A DNA stretch of 35,780 bases from Bacteroidales bacterium (GTDB lineage: Bacteria > Bacteroidota > Bacteroidia > Bacteroidales > Paludibacteraceae), in assembly GCA_015654525.1 (NCBI GenBank), contig JAATGT010000141.1, positions 1 to 35,780 on the forward strand, given 5' to 3'. The position numbers and the translations under genes are program-made. The stretch's first letter is position 1; every line of letters begins with the position of its first letter. Below are positions 23,320 through 33,060 of this stretch, piece by piece. The notes under the pieces were generated by a model. The model made no database searches. It saw nothing but the letters and a program-made list of their open reading frames with translations, and was not told where the DNA came from.

Positions 23320-24039
23320 ATGATTATAGCATTACTATACAGCAGTCAAACCATGCAAGCTCAATCCGTAAATCAAAAAACGATTTACAAAGCTTATATA
23401 AACAGCGATGTAACGAAATGGTCAACCACTATACGCAACATAGAAACCAATACCCCTCCTACTACCATCGACAAAAAACTAGAGCTTGTAAATTTTTATT
23501 ATGGTTATGCCAGCTATCTTGTTGGAATAAGACAGAATAGTCAGGCTCGGAAAAACATTACAACTGCACAAAAATGGATAGACCAAATTCTTGCAAGTTC
23601 TCCTAAAAACGCATCTGCGCTGGCTTATAAAGGATTATTCATTGGTCTTGAAATCAGCATCAGCAAAACAAAATCAATCTCATTAGCTTCACAAAGCCTC
23701 TCTGCCATCAACAAAGCTTATGATTCTGATCCTCATAATGTACAAGCTGTAATTGCCAAAGCCAATGCACTCTATCAGGCACCAACTATTTTTGGAGGAG
23801 ATAAACGCGAAGCCATTAAGTTTTTCCTGAAAGCTATCAGCTTAATGGAAACATCCAAAACCACCGACCAAAACTGGATATACCTCCACACACTAATTTC
23901 AGTAGGCAGAGCTTACGACAAGCAAAACAAAACACGTGACGCAAAACTTATGTATGAAAAAGCATTGCGTAAAGAGCCAAACTTTAGATTATTAAGAGAT
24001 AATCTTTATCCCGCCATCCTAAATAGAATAAAAAATTAG
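23320..24039 (+). CDS. Exported TPR-like repeat protein
   Basis: A 239-residue protein from the ATG at 23320. Helical repeats are of TPR kind: ASALAYKGLFIGLE, LSAINKAYDSDPHNVQAVIAKANALYQ, then the phrase PTIFGGDKREAIKFFLKAI and RDAKLMYEKALRKEPNF. The N-terminus MIIALLYSSQTMQAQ looks like the end of a signal peptide whose Lys-rich part (HKIKKSFKLL) lies just upstream in frame. An earlier non-ATG start is therefore possible, but not before the tRNA terminator at 23223. Partner and role unknown. Confidence 0.75.
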   Translation: MIIALLYSSQTMQAQSVNQKTIYKAYINSDVTKWSTTIRNIETNTPPTTIDKKLELVNFYYGYASYLVGIRQNSQARKNITTAQKWIDQILASSPKNASALAYKGLFIGLEISISKTKSISLASQSLSAINKAYDSDPHNVQAVIAKANALYQAPTIFGGDKREAIKFFLKAISLMETSKTTDQNWIYLHTLISVGRAYDKQNKTRDAKLMYEKALRKEPNFRLLRDNLYPAILNRIKN

Positions 24040-24093
24040 GCCAACATACCTCGGCATTTTATTAATAGTTGTTATATCATTTCAGTTTTTACA

Positions 24094-24136
24094 TCGTGTA
24101 CGACATAAAAGATCTATTTTTGTATCGCAAACGATA
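24094..24136 (+). promoter_or_regulatory. Paired operator-like repeats around a -7 element, peroxidase promoter
   Basis: Two similar sites, ATCGTGTACGACATAAA (24093) and ATCGCAAACGATATAAA (24124), each contain an inverted repeat (TCGT-GT-ACGA and TATCG-CAAA-CGATA) and are 31 bases apart, three helical turns. The -7 element TATTTTTG (24115-24122) lies between them, 38 bases before the peroxidase ATG. This is what a repressor site should look like; the OhrR-type regulator two genes on is the natural candidate. Confidence 0.65.
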
Positions 24137-24159
24137 TAAAAATAAAAAAACAACTAGAA

Positions 24160-24645
24160 ATGAACACAAATTTTCATCAATTCACTGCAACCAGCCTGCA
24201 AGGCAAAGAAATAGACATGGCACGTTACAAAGACAAAGTAATAGTCGTTGTAAATACTGCCAGCAAGTGTGGCTTAACTCCTCAGTACGAAGGTCTGGAA
24301 AAACTATACAAAGACTATAAAGATAAAGGACTAGTTATACTTGGATTTCCCTGTAACCAGTTCGGGCATCAGGAACCTGGCAGCGAAAAAGAGATTTCGG
24401 AAGGTTGTCTGATCAATTACGGAGTCACTTTCCCTATGTTCTCTAAAATTGAAGTAAATGGAGAAAATGCACACCCCATTTACAAGTACCTGAAAAATGA
24501 ACTGAAAGGTACATTCGGAAATAAAATCAAGTGGAATTTCACGAAATTCATCATTGATAAAAACGGAAATCCATACAAACGATTCGCCCCTACAACATCT
24601 CCAGAGAAATTACGGAAATACATTGAGACTCTATTGCAAAAATAA
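24160..24645 (+). CDS. Glutathione peroxidase-family thiol peroxidase, cytoplasmic
   Basis: A 161-residue peroxidase with peroxidatic Cys37 in VNTASKCGLTPQY, the Gln-containing second motif LGFPCNQFGHQEPG and KWNFTKFIIDKNG with the active-site Trp/Asn. It uses Cys, not selenocysteine. Bacterial members commonly take electrons from thioredoxin (Cys in FPCNQF is the usual resolving candidate). The start MNTNFHQFTATSLQGKEI has no signal peptide. The OhrR-like regulator follows after 22 bases, so they are likely co-transcribed. Confidence 0.93.
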   Translation: MNTNFHQFTATSLQGKEIDMARYKDKVIVVVNTASKCGLTPQYEGLEKLYKDYKDKGLVILGFPCNQFGHQEPGSEKEISEGCLINYGVTFPMFSKIEVNGENAHPIYKYLKNELKGTFGNKIKWNFTKFIIDKNGNPYKRFAPTTSPEKLRKYIETLLQK

Positions 24646-24667
24646 ATCGTAAACAAGAAAACTAAAC

Positions 24668-25132
24668 ATGAGTTACGACCAACTAAAACTGGAGAATCAA
24701 CTTTGCTTCCCGCTTTATGCTGCATCCAGACTAATCATTAGAGCCTATCAGGAAGATTTGGATAAACTGGGAATAACATACCCACAGTATCTGGTGCTGA
24801 TGGTTATGTGGGAATACGAAGAACTCACAGTAAATGAGATTGGAGAAAAATTGATTCTGAACACAAACACACTCACTCCATTACTAAAAAGGATGGAAGG
24901 TATGGAAATACTCACCCGCGTACAGTCAAAAACTGATCAACGCAAAGTGCTGATCCGACTTACCGACCATGGCAATGAAATGAAGGTTAAAGCTGCCGAA
25001 ATCCCGGCAAAGCTTCTCAAGAAATTAAACATCACAGCAAATGAGGCCGAAATAACCAAAGCACTTGAATTAAAAAATCAATTGTACGATCTGATTCAGC
25101 TACTCAAACAAAGTGAACAAACAACCGCCTGA
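24668..25132 (+). CDS. OhrR-type MarR transcriptional regulator
   Basis: A 154-residue winged-helix repressor close to Ohr[20 protein letters not shown] keeps the single peroxide-sensing Cys of that group, [15 protein letters not shown] the tyrosine-rich helix, then [24 protein letters not shown] and a wing with [10 protein letters not shown]. OhrR proteins release DNA when this Cys is oxidised by organic hydroperoxide. Here no Ohr gene is adjacent; two glutathione peroxidases flank it instead. The operator pair at 24094 is its probable site. Confidence 0.88.
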   Translation: MSYDQLKLENQLCFPLYAASRLIIRAYQEDLDKLGITYPQYLVLMVMWEYEELTVNEIGEKLILNTNTLTPLLKRMEGMEILTRVQSKTDQRKVLIRLTDHGNEMKVKAAEIPAKLLKKLNITANEAEITKALELKNQLYDLIQLLKQSEQTTA

Positions 25133-25260
25133 GTTGTTTGAAATCATATAAATAAGTAATAAATAATATTTAATGATCTGTTTCTCAAAATCAAAATGCA
25201 GATAAACAGTCTTGTAACTCGTAACTATTTACTTGTAACTACTTAAAATAACATCACATT

Positions 25261-25821
25261 ATGAAAAACTATTCAATAATTATCTGCTTAGCCATGCTTA
25301 GCATGTTTTCGCTAACAGCTCAAAGTAAAAAGAACACAGCAGATTTCTACAGCTTTAAGAGTACAACATTACAAGGTAAAGAAATAAAAATGAAAGCCTA
25401 CGAAGGAAAAGTTGTACTCATAGTCAACACAGCCAGCAAATGTGGGTTTACACCACAATATGAAGGACTGGAAAAACTATATAATACGTATAAAGATAAA
25501 GGATTAGTTATTTTAGGGTTTCCATGCAATCAATTTGCCAGTCAGGAACCCGGTAGCGCCGAAGAAATTTCAAAGTTTTGCACATTAAAGTATGGAGTTA
25601 CTTTTCCGATGTTTATGAAAATAGAAGTAAACGGCAAAGATGCCGATCCTTTATATAAATATCTGAAAGCCGCCTTACCCGGAACAATCACAAATGACAT
25701 AAAATGGAATTTCACCAAGTTTTTATTGGACAGAAAAGGAAAACCTTTTAAACGATATGCTTCAACTATAAAACCAGAAGAAATAAGCTCTGACATAGAA
25801 AAACTCTTATCAGAGAACTAA
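25261..25821 (+). CDS. Glutathione peroxidase-family thiol peroxidase, exported
   Basis: A 186-residue paralogue of the peroxidase at 24160, with an added signal peptide MKNYSIIICLAMLSMFSLTAQ, so it should act in the periplasm. It keeps VNTASKCGFTPQYEGLEKLY, LGFPCNQFASQEPG and KWNFTKFLLDRKG. The two proteins agree over most of their length, so this is a local duplication with a change of compartment. It is 128 bases downstream of the regulator and may have its own promoter. Confidence 0.93.
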   Translation: MKNYSIIICLAMLSMFSLTAQSKKNTADFYSFKSTTLQGKEIKMKAYEGKVVLIVNTASKCGFTPQYEGLEKLYNTYKDKGLVILGFPCNQFASQEPGSAEEISKFCTLKYGVTFPMFMKIEVNGKDADPLYKYLKAALPGTITNDIKWNFTKFLLDRKGKPFKRYASTIKPEEISSDIEKLLSEN

Positions 25822-25834
25822 AAAAATAAAAAAA

Positions 25835-25866
25835 AGCACATCAAAACGATCTGATGTGCTTTTTTA
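25835..25866. terminator. Bidirectional terminator between peroxidase and leuB
   Basis: AGCACATCA (25835-25843) pairs with TGATGTGCT (25852-25860) around AAACGATC, with A-runs before and T-runs after. It serves both converging genes. Confidence 0.9.
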
Positions 25867-25883
25867 TTTCTATTCATTAATAC

Positions 25884-27005
25884 TTACTTAGAAATATAAT
25901 TAACAATCCATTCACCTACATCCGTAGTTTTATAAGCCGGCCCATTATCAGCAATATCTTCAGTTACAATTCCGGCAGACATACTTGCAGCCACTGCTTC
26001 ACGAATCAAAGCACCCTCTTTCATCATTCCGAATGCATATTCAAACATCAATGCAGCCGAGAGTATTGTTGCTAACGGATTAGCAATGTTTTTTCCGGCA
26101 GCTTGTGGATAAGAACCATGTATCGGTTCAAATACTGAAGTATGAATACCTACCGATGCTGACGGCAACATACCCAATGAACCTGTAATAACCGAAGCTT
26201 CATCAGTGAGAATATCACCAAAAAGGTTTTCGGTAACTAATACATCAAAACTTTTGGGCCATTGAATAATACGCATAGCAGCATTATCAACAAACATATA
26301 TTCTGTTTCAATATCAGGATACTGAGGGGCAATTTCCTGTGCAATCTGACGCCACAAACGTGAAGTGGCCAACACATTCGCCTTATCAACTACAGTTACT
26401 TTTTTGTTACGTTGTCCTGCGTATTTATAAGCCAAATGAAGTATCCGTTCAATTTCTTCACGAGTATAAATACAGGTATCATAAGCTGTATTGCCATCTT
26501 CAGCCCTTCCTTGAGGACGACCGAAATACATACCGCCAGTCAATTCGCGAATACACATAAAATCGGCTCCATCAACAAGATCGGCACGAAGAGGAGATTT
26601 ATGAATTAATGATGGGAATGTAGTTACCGGACGAATGTTAGCATACAATCCTAAATCTTTCCTCATCTTCAATAAACCTTGTTCTGGACGAACCTTAGCA
26701 GCAGGATTATTATCATATTTTGGATCACCAATTGCTCCAAACAAAACGGCGTCTGATTTCATACACAGCTCATGAGTGGCTTTTGGATAAGGCTCTCCAA
26801 CCGAATCAATGGCGCAGGCTCCAACAATTGCATACTCATAAGTCAAGGCATGACCAAACTTTTCACATACTGCTTTTGTTACATTCAAAGCTTGTTCAAC
26901 AATTTCGGGTCCAATCCCATCTCCGGGAAGAACCGCAATGTTTATTTTCTTTTGAACCGAAAAAGAATTATCTTTTTCACCAATGTTTTCTGAAATAACT
27001 GACAT
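25884..27005 (-). CDS. leuB: 3-isopropylmalate dehydrogenase
   Basis: A 373-residue NAD-dependent decarboxylating dehydrogenase of the leucine pathway; in organisms that use citramalate synthase it also oxidises the methylmalate step towards isoleucine. Signatures: [88 protein letters not shown] and [19 protein letters not shown] 19-residue hydrophilic extension precedes the normal start of the fold; no other ATG is near. A small gene on the opposite strand separates it from cimA. Confidence 0.95.
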   Translation of the reverse strand: MSVISENIGEKDNSFSVQKKINIAVLPGDGIGPEIVEQALNVTKAVCEKFGHALTYEYAIVGACAIDSVGEPYPKATHELCMKSDAVLFGAIGDPKYDNNPAAKVRPEQGLLKMRKDLGLYANIRPVTTFPSLIHKSPLRADLVDGADFMCIRELTGGMYFGRPQGRAEDGNTAYDTCIYTREEIERILHLAYKYAGQRNKKVTVVDKANVLATSRLWRQIAQEIAPQYPDIETEYMFVDNAAMRIIQWPKSFDVLVTENLFGDILTDEASVITGSLGMLPSASVGIHTSVFEPIHGSYPQAAGKNIANPLATILSAALMFEYAFGMMKEGALIREAVAASMSAGIVTEDIADNGPAYKTTDVGEWIVNYISK

Positions 27006-27113
27006 ATTTTATTTATATTTTAAGTGTTTTGTTATTTTGACGTAATTATTATTTTTTTTTGAACCAAGTATTATTATCTTTGCAGGATTAAAACTTTAAA
27101 GCTATCAAACGAA

Positions 27114-27293
27114 ATGATTTACTTACTAGTAGCAGTTGGTGCATTTGTCTCTATAATTACTACAGCAATTTTTAATTTTATAGGAAAAACACAAGAGCAC
27201 TATAGGTTAAAAAGAGCAATAGTCGTTCTTGCTTCCTTTATAGTATTTATATTAGTCTGCGTATTTTTACTTGGTCAAAAAGGTTACCAATAA
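27114..27293 (+). CDS. Small two-helix membrane protein
   Basis: A 59-residue protein with two hydrophobic segments, IYLLVAVGAFVSIITTAIF (2-20) and AIVVLASFIVFILVCVFLL (35-53), and a charged loop GKTQEHYRLKR. A TATCTTTG -7 element lies at 27075-27082, 32 bases before the ATG, which supports expression. It is unrecognised. It lies on the opposite strand between leuB and cimA and ends 7 bases from the cimA stop. Confidence 0.7.
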   Translation: MIYLLVAVGAFVSIITTAIFNFIGKTQEHYRLKRAIVVLASFIVFILVCVFLLGQKGYQ

Positions 27294-27299
27294 AAACTA

Positions 27300-28868
27300 T
27301 CAATCAATTATATTTAGCATCTTTATTGTTGCTTTAAGAGCTGCGACGGTTTGATCACCGTCTAGTCCACGTGTTTTAAAAACCTTCTCTTTAAACCTCC
27401 ACGTAATAATTGTCTGAACAAAAGCATTGGTTTGTCCACCGGGAGGGATGACAACCACATAATCCAATAGTTCAGGCGTTGGTTTATTTAGCTTTCGATA
27501 TATTTTCCACATGGCTTTCGATACGGCATTGTACTGACCATCACCCGAAGCTGATTGTTCGTAAACGCTCCCATTAATTTCCATTTTTACCGAAGCCATA
27601 GGTCGCAAACCATACGTCAAGGATAAAGAATAATTCAGGATCTTAACCACCTGTTCTTCCTGTTCGTTTTTGAGCACATCGGAAACAATATAAGGAAGTT
27701 CATCCAGTGATACCATTTCCTTTTTGTCACCCAATTCAATCACACGCGCCGTTACACGTTGCATGGTTTCATCATCAAGTTCAATTCCGAGCTGTTGCAA
27801 ATTCTTCAGAATATTGGCTTTCCCGGATGTTTTTCCAAGTGCATACTGTCGTTCGCGACCAAACCTTTCAGGCAATAGATCGTTATAATACAGATTTTTT
27901 TTATTATCACCATCAGCATGAACTCCAGCGACCTGAGTAAATACACTTTCACCAATTACCGGCTTATTATGTGGTATTCGTATTCCCGAGTATGTTTCAA
28001 CAACTTTACTCACCGAATTAACTTTGTCTTCTTTAAGATAGGTCTTCACTTTCAAATGATCATGCAGCACAGCCAATACACTTGACAAAGGAGCATTACC
28101 GGCGCGTTCACCTAAACCATTGATGGTTACATGAACACCTCTCACTCCTGCTTTAACTGCTTCAAATACATTTGCCACAGCCAAATCATAATCATTATGA
28201 GCATGGAAATCAAAATGCAGTTCAGGATAGCGGGCAATCATACGACTACAGAAATCATAGGTTTCGACCGGATTTAAAATACCCAGTGTATCCGGAAGCA
28301 TAAAACGTTTAATGTTCTCATCTTTCAACGAGTCAATCATAAAATAAACGTAATCTTCTGATTCACGCATTCCGTTTGACCAATCTTCAAGGTACACATT
28401 TACAGTTATACCCATCTCTTTTGCATTGGACAAAACCTGTTTTATATCAATAATATGCTGTTCAGGTGTCTTTTTGAGCTGATGAACACAGTGCTTAAGC
28501 GAACCTTTACACAATAAATTAATTACTGTGCAACCTGCATTCTGAATCCAGTCAAGCGACAAACGCCCATCAACAAAGCCTAATATTTCTATCTGATCAA
28601 TATGCCCCCGGTTACGCGCCCACTGGGCTACTCTTTTTACAGAAGCAAATTCGCCTTCGGATACCCGGGCGGAAGCAATCTCTATTCTGTCAACACACAA
28701 TTCTTCCAACAAAAGGCGCGCAACGCTCAACTTTTCCTGTGCCGCAAACGAAACTCCCGATGTTTGTTCCCCATCGCGAAGTGTGGTATCCATTATTTCA
28801 ATAGCCCCCCTCTTTTCCCCCGGTAGAGGGAGGTTTGATATAGAACTATTTGGTTTATTTTTGTTCAT
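27300..28868 (-). CDS. cimA: (R)-citramalate synthase, Leptospira type
   Basis: A 522-residue enzyme of the DRE-TIM family joining pyruvate and acetyl-CoA to citramalate, the first step of the threonine-independent isoleucine route. It resembles LiCMS of Leptospira closely: [15 protein letters not shown] with Arg31-Asp32, IEIASARVSEGE, EILGFVDG, NLLCKGSLKH, NVYLEDWSNGMR, FHAHNDYDLAVAN, and GVHADGDNKKNLY. The three residues known in LiCMS to set pyruvate preference (Leu81, Leu104, Tyr144) correspond to Leu96, Leu119 and Tyr159 here. A C-terminal LeuA regulatory domain is present. Residues 12-21 (NLPLPGEKRG) come from an interspersed repeat. A second isopropylmalate synthase is the alternative. 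Confidence 0.85.
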   Translation of the reverse strand: MNKNKPNSSISNLPLPGEKRGAIEIMDTTLRDGEQTSGVSFAAQEKLSVARLLLEELCVDRIEIASARVSEGEFASVKRVAQWARNRGHIDQIEILGFVDGRLSLDWIQNAGCTVINLLCKGSLKHCVHQLKKTPEQHIIDIKQVLSNAKEMGITVNVYLEDWSNGMRESEDYVYFMIDSLKDENIKRFMLPDTLGILNPVETYDFCSRMIARYPELHFDFHAHNDYDLAVANVFEAVKAGVRGVHVTINGLGERAGNAPLSSVLAVLHDHLKVKTYLKEDKVNSVSKVVETYSGIRIPHNKPVIGESVFTQVAGVHADGDNKKNLYYNDLLPERFGRERQYALGKTSGKANILKNLQQLGIELDDETMQRVTARVIELGDKKEMVSLDELPYIVSDVLKNEQEEQVVKILNYSLSLTYGLRPMASVKMEINGSVYEQSASGDGQYNAVSKAMWKIYRKLNKPTPELLDYVVVIPPGGQTNAFVQTIITWRFKEKVFKTRGLDGDQTVAALKATIKMLNIID

Positions 28869-28906
28869 TAATTTTTTGTTTCAAAAAATACAAATCAAAT
28901 GTCTTT

Positions 28907-28934
28907 AAGTCCCCCTTGGGGGATTTAGGGGGCT
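28907..28934. repeat. Interspersed palindromic repeat copy
   Basis: AAGTCCCCCTTGGGGGATTT plus AGGGGGCT: the well-formed version of the element, between cimA and leuD, 2 bases before the leuD stop codon. A diverged copy at 28802-28838 lies inside the start of cimA. Confidence 0.8.
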
Positions 28935-28936
28935 GT

Positions 28937-29521
28937 TTATCTTGTTTTTTCAAACTGTTCTATCTGTTCTTTTTTGCTCAACAAATAGTCAATATCATCC
29001 AAACCATTGAGCAGGCATTCTTTCTTATAAACATTTATTTCAAATGTTTCAGATTTTCCTGTGGCGTTATTCGTTACAGTTTGACCCTTAAGATCTATAG
29101 TCAAAGATGTTTTTGAATCAGCAACAACACAAGCGAATACCTCCGCAAGAAATTCCGGAGACACTACCACCGGAAGCACACCATTATTCAAGGCATTATT
29201 ACGGAATATATCTGCAAAAAAACTTGACACTACGACTTTAAAACCATATCCGGCAATTGCCCACGCAGCATGCTCGCGACTGGAACCAGAACCGAAATTT
29301 TTACCGGCAACCAGAATTGATCCGCTATAAGTAGTATTATTCAATACAAAATCAGCTTTAGGACTGCCGTCTTTGCTGTAACGCCAATCGGCAAAAAGGT
29401 TATCACCAAAACCATCTTTATTCGTTGCTTTTAAGAAACGAGCAGGTATAATCTGGTCTGTATCCACATTCTCAATTGGAAGTGGAACGACAGACGAAGT
29501 TAATGTTATAAATTTTTCCAT
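28937..29521 (-). CDS. leuD: 3-isopropylmalate dehydratase small subunit
   Basis: A 194-residue subunit of isopropylmalate isomerase, which also serves citramalate. Signatures: [20 protein letters not shown], the swivelling-loop motif [17 protein letters not shown] and [20 protein letters not shown]. It needs the large subunit LeuC, whose gene is upstream beyond the GxxExxY cassette. Normal length. Confidence 0.95.
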   Translation of the reverse strand: MEKFITLTSSVVPLPIENVDTDQIIPARFLKATNKDGFGDNLFADWRYSKDGSPKADFVLNNTTYSGSILVAGKNFGSGSSREHAAWAIAGYGFKVVVSSFFADIFRNNALNNGVLPVVVSPEFLAEVFACVVADSKTSLTIDLKGQTVTNNATGKSETFEINVYKKECLLNGLDDIDYLLSKKEQIEQFEKTR

Positions 29522-29581
29522 CTTTCATTTAATTTGAACGCAAATTACGCAAATACACGCAAATTTGAACTCTGATTTTAT

Positions 29582-30001
29582 TTAAAGAAATTTTCTATTA
29601 TTTGAATATACTTTTCTACTAAACCTAGCTTTTTTCCCAAAGTTCAGAAGATATCCAACTTCAATTTCAGTTGCTTTTAAATAATTTATCAACTGAGCCT
29701 CATGAGCTGGATTAATATCCTCACAAGCCTTTAACTCTAATATTACGCAATCTTCCACCAATAAATCAGCACGATAATCTCCAACAACATGTCCATCATG
29801 AAAAACCTTAATAGGCTTCTCTACCTCACACTTTAAACCTTCATTTGTAAGAGCAAAATAGAGTGCATTTTGATAAACTCTTTCGAGGAATCCATAGCCC
29901 AAATCATTATAAACCCGATAAAATTGCGTCAAAATGATATCAATTAATTCCTTTGAAATTAAATCATCGTGCTCTTCCATCTTTATTTGATTTGCGTTCA
30001 T
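29582..30001 (-). CDS. GxxExxY family protein inserted in the leu cluster
   Basis: A 139-residue protein (or 132 from the Met of MEEHDDLISKELI) of the GxxExxY family. The name motif is GYGFLERVY; RADLLVEDCVILELKACEDI follows, a PD-(D/E)XK-like core, and LINYLKATEIEVGYLLNFG. The function is unknown; such genes occur scattered and often in repeats. Here it splits leuC from leuD, on the same strand. The flanks carry ACGCAAATTACGCAAA/TTTGCGT words on both sides (29537-29562 and 29988-30020), like the gene-less pair at 13659, so it looks like a moveable cassette (inference). Confidence 0.88.
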   Translation of the reverse strand: MNANQIKMEEHDDLISKELIDIILTQFYRVYNDLGYGFLERVYQNALYFALTNEGLKCEVEKPIKVFHDGHVVGDYRADLLVEDCVILELKACEDINPAHEAQLINYLKATEIEVGYLLNFGKKARFSRKVYSNNRKFL

Positions 30002-30025
30002 TTGTGGAATTTGCGTTCTAAAAAA

Positions 30026-31474
30026 TCACACTCGTGGATCAGTAATTTTTCCGGTAATAGCAGCAGCAGCAGCTACCAGCGGACCGGCAAGAATAGTGCG
30101 TGCACCCGGACCCTGACGTCCTTCGAAGTTTCGATTCGATGTAGATACTGCATATTTTCCGGCAGGAACTTTATCATCGTTCATGGCCAGACAAGCAGAA
30201 CAACCGGGTTGACGCAATTCAAAACCGGCTTCGGTAATAATATCATACAAGCCTTCTTCACGAATTTGTTTTTCAACCATCCAGCTGCCAGGAACAAGCC
30301 ATGCTACTACATTATCGGCTTTCTTTTTTCCTTTTACGTAGTTGGCAAACACGCGGAAGTCTTCGATACGACCATTGGTACAGCTTCCCAGAAAAACATA
30401 ATCAACAGATTTCCCTACCAGTTTTTCACCCGGTTGAAAGCCCATATAATCCAGTGATTTTTGGAAAGAAATACGTCCGGCTTCGTCAATATCACTTAAT
30501 GTTGGAATAGTATCCTGAATACCCATACCCATGCCCGGATTTGTTCCGTAGGTAATCATTGGTTGAATATCGGCTGCATCAAAAGCAATTTCTTTGTCAA
30601 ACTTCGCACCTTCATCTGTTTTCAACGTTTTCCAATAGGCAAGTGCTTTATCCCATTCCGCTCCTTTGGGAGCAAATTCGCGACCATTTACATAGTCGAA
30701 AGTAGTCTGGTCAGGGGCAATCATACCACCACGCGCCCCCATTTCAATACTCAGGTTACAAACCGTCATGCGTTCTTCCATCGAAAGATTGCGGATAGCT
30801 TCGCCTGCATATTCAACAAAATATCCGGTGGCGCCACCTGTTGTGAGTTTGGAAATCATATAAAGAGCCAAATCTTTAGCCGTTACACCCTTGTTCAGTT
30901 TACCATTAAATGTAATGCGCATTGTTTTGGGGCGAGACTGAAGAACGCATTGCGTAGCAAGTACCATTTCCACTTCGCTGGTTCCGATACCAAATGCAAT
31001 AGCACCAAATGCACCGTGAGTAGAAGTATGACTATCGCCACAAACAATGGTTGCACCCGGATGAGTAAAGCCATTCTCAGGTCCGATGATATGTACTACA
31101 CCATTTTTAATATGACCAAGTGGAAAGAACAATGGCAATTCAAATTCAGCGGCATTTTTAGAAAAAGTATCCAGCTGATTTTTAGACACTGGATCCTTTA
31201 CCGGTTGATCCTGATTAATAGTCGGCGTGTTGTGATCCGCCGTTAAAGTAGTTTTTTCAGGACGAAATACTTTCAATCCACGTGCACGAAGTCCGTTGAA
31301 TGCCTGCGGGCTGGTTACTTCGTGACAAAAATGACGGTCGATATACAACTGTGTCGGACCATTCTCTACCGCTGACACCACATGGGCATCCCAGATTTTA
31401 TCAAAAAGGGTTTTGCCCCCTAAATCCCCCATAGGGGACTTTGTGTTGTTATTTTCAACTTCGTTTTTATTCAT
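30026..31474 (-). CDS. leuC: 3-isopropylmalate dehydratase large subunit
   Basis: A 482-residue aconitase-family iron-sulfur enzyme. Cluster ligands are the Cys of [11 protein letters not shown] and both Cys of [11 protein letters not shown]; the other marks are [26 protein letters not shown] and the N-terminal [10 protein letters not shown]. It is about 18 residues longer than the usual 464. The extra N-terminus contains KSPMGDLGG, which is the interspersed repeat at 31415-31442 read in frame. Met15 of this stretch is an alternative start that would still keep part of the repeat. Confidence 0.95.
   Translation of the reverse strand: MNKNEVENNNTKSPMGDLGGKTLFDKIWDAHVVSAVENGPTQLYIDRHFCHEVTSPQAFNGLRARGLKVFRPEKTTLTADHNTPTINQDQPVKDPVSKNQLDTFSKNAAEFELPLFFPLGHIKNGVVHIIGPENGFTHPGATIVCGDSHTSTHGAFGAIAFGIGTSEVEMVLATQCVLQSRPKTMRITFNGKLNKGVTAKDLALYMISKLTTGGATGYFVEYAGEAIRNLSMEERMTVCNLSIEMGARGGMIAPDQTTFDYVNGREFAPKGAEWDKALAYWKTLKTDEGAKFDKEIAFDAADIQPMITYGTNPGMGMGIQDTIPTLSDIDEAGRISFQKSLDYMGFQPGEKLVGKSVDYVFLGSCTNGRIEDFRVFANYVKGKKKADNVVAWLVPGSWMVEKQIREEGLYDIITEAGFELRQPGCSACLAMNDDKVPAGKYAVSTSNRNFEGRQGPGARTILAGPLVAAAAAITGKITDPRV
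31415..31442. repeat. Interspersed palindromic repeat inside the leuC start
   Basis: GCCCCCTAAATCCCCCATAG plus GGGACTT, read on the minus strand as KSPMGDLGG within LeuC residues 11-20. It is the same element as 28907-28934 in the opposite orientation. Confidence 0.8.
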
Positions 31475-31524
31475 TTCTCTATCTTAATTTTATTTTCTAT
31501 TTTTCAATTGCAGTTTTCTCTCTT

Positions 31525-31552
31525 AAAGTCCCCCATGGGGATTTAGGGGGCT
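31525..31552. repeat. Interspersed palindromic repeat copy after leuA
   Basis: AAAGTCCCCCATGGGGATTT plus AGGGGGCT touches the leuA stop codon on its right. It lies in the leuA-leuC spacer, in the same direction as the copy at 28907. Confidence 0.8.
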
Positions 31553-33045
31553 TATCTCACAAATTTATTGATTGCATTAATATATGCTTCCACCGATGCA
31601 GCAACAATGTCGGTATTAGCACCAAAGCCATAATAAACCACTCCGTCATATTCAACCTGCATATGCACTTTTCCCATATCATCGCTGCCTTTATTCATTG
31701 ATTGAATGGTAAATTCCTGCAGATTCATTTTGCGTCTGATTATTTGTTTCAGGGCTTTGATAGCAGCATCTACAGGACCGTTTCCGGTAGCCGCAGCTTC
31801 AAATTTTTCGCTGGCAATGATGATTCCAATGCTGGCAATAGGTTTTACACCGACACCCGAAGTCACTTGCAAATAATCAAGTTTGATATGTTGTTTTTCG
31901 CTGCGTTCCATGCCGGCAAGTAACAATATATCATCATCATTGATATCTTTTTTCTTATCAGCTAATTTCAGAAATTCTTCGTAGATTTCATCCAGTTTTC
32001 CGTTTTCAACATTCACCCCTAAGACACTTAACCGGTGTTTCAAAGCTGCACGACCGCTCCTGGCAGTCAGCAAGATGGAATTTTCATCAATGCCTACATC
32101 TTTCGGATCCATAATTTCGTAGCTTTCGCGGTTTTTCAACACGCCATCCTGATGAATTCCCGAGGAGTGTGCAAAAGCATTACGACCAACAATGGCTTTA
32201 TTGGCTTGAATAGGCATATTCATTAATCCGGATACCAACCGACTGGTAGAATAGATTTTCTGCGTGTTGATCTGAGTTTCGATATTCAAACCCTTGTGAC
32301 ATTTCAATATCATAGCCACTTCTTCGAGTGAGGTATTTCCGGCACGTTCGCCGATACCATTCATCGTTACTTCCACCTGACGGGCACCATTCATAACACC
32401 CGAAATAGTATTGGCAGTAGCCATGCCCAAATCGTTGTGACAATGAGTGGAGAGAATAGCATTGTGTACGCCTTTGACATTTTCCATCAGGAATTTGATT
32501 TTATCTCCGAATTCCCATGGCAGGCAATACCCTGTTGTATCGGGAATATTTACCACTGTAGCTCCGGCTTTGATAACCGCTTCCACCACACGTGCCAGAT
32601 ACACATTGTCGGTACGTCCGGCATCTTCGCAATAAAATTCCACATCTTCCACATACTTTTTGGCATACTTTACAGCTGCAATGGCGCGTTCCAGAATTTC
32701 TTCCTGAGTAGAGTTGAATTTATGTTTGATATGAAACTCCGAAGTTCCGATACCGGTATGAATACGTTTGTTCTTTGCGTATTGGAGTGCTTCGGCGGCT
32801 ACATCTATATCTTTCTGAACTCCGCGGGTCAACGCGCAAATCGTAGGCCAGGTCACAGCTTTGGATATTTCAACCACCGAATTAAAATCACCCGGACTAG
32901 AAATAGGAAAGCCAGCCTCAATTACATCCACACCCAGAGTTTCCAATGCACGAGCCACCTGAATCTTTTCAACAGTATTCAACTGACATCCGGGAACCTG
33001 TTCGCCATCGCGTAATGTGGTGTCAAAAATAAATAATCTATCCAT
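31552..33045 (-). CDS. leuA: 2-isopropylmalate synthase
   Basis: A 497-residue enzyme condensing 2-oxoisovalerate with acetyl-CoA, the first step of leucine synthesis. Signatures: [43 protein letters not shown] (metal ligands), [14 protein letters not shown] and [19 protein letters not shown]; the C-terminal third is the LeuA allosteric domain ([15 protein letters not shown]). It is the first structural gene after the attenuator at 33101-33234. Confidence 0.95.
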   Translation of the reverse strand: MDRLFIFDTTLRDGEQVPGCQLNTVEKIQVARALETLGVDVIEAGFPISSPGDFNSVVEISKAVTWPTICALTRGVQKDIDVAAEALQYAKNKRIHTGIGTSEFHIKHKFNSTQEEILERAIAAVKYAKKYVEDVEFYCEDAGRTDNVYLARVVEAVIKAGATVVNIPDTTGYCLPWEFGDKIKFLMENVKGVHNAILSTHCHNDLGMATANTISGVMNGARQVEVTMNGIGERAGNTSLEEVAMILKCHKGLNIETQINTQKIYSTSRLVSGLMNMPIQANKAIVGRNAFAHSSGIHQDGVLKNRESYEIMDPKDVGIDENSILLTARSGRAALKHRLSVLGVNVENGKLDEIYEEFLKLADKKKDINDDDILLLAGMERSEKQHIKLDYLQVTSGVGVKPIASIGIIIASEKFEAAATGNGPVDAAIKALKQIIRRKMNLQEFTIQSMNKGSDDMGKVHMQVEYDGVVYYGFGANTDIVAASVEAYINAINKFVR

Positions 33046-33060
33046 ATTCTTCTATTTAAG

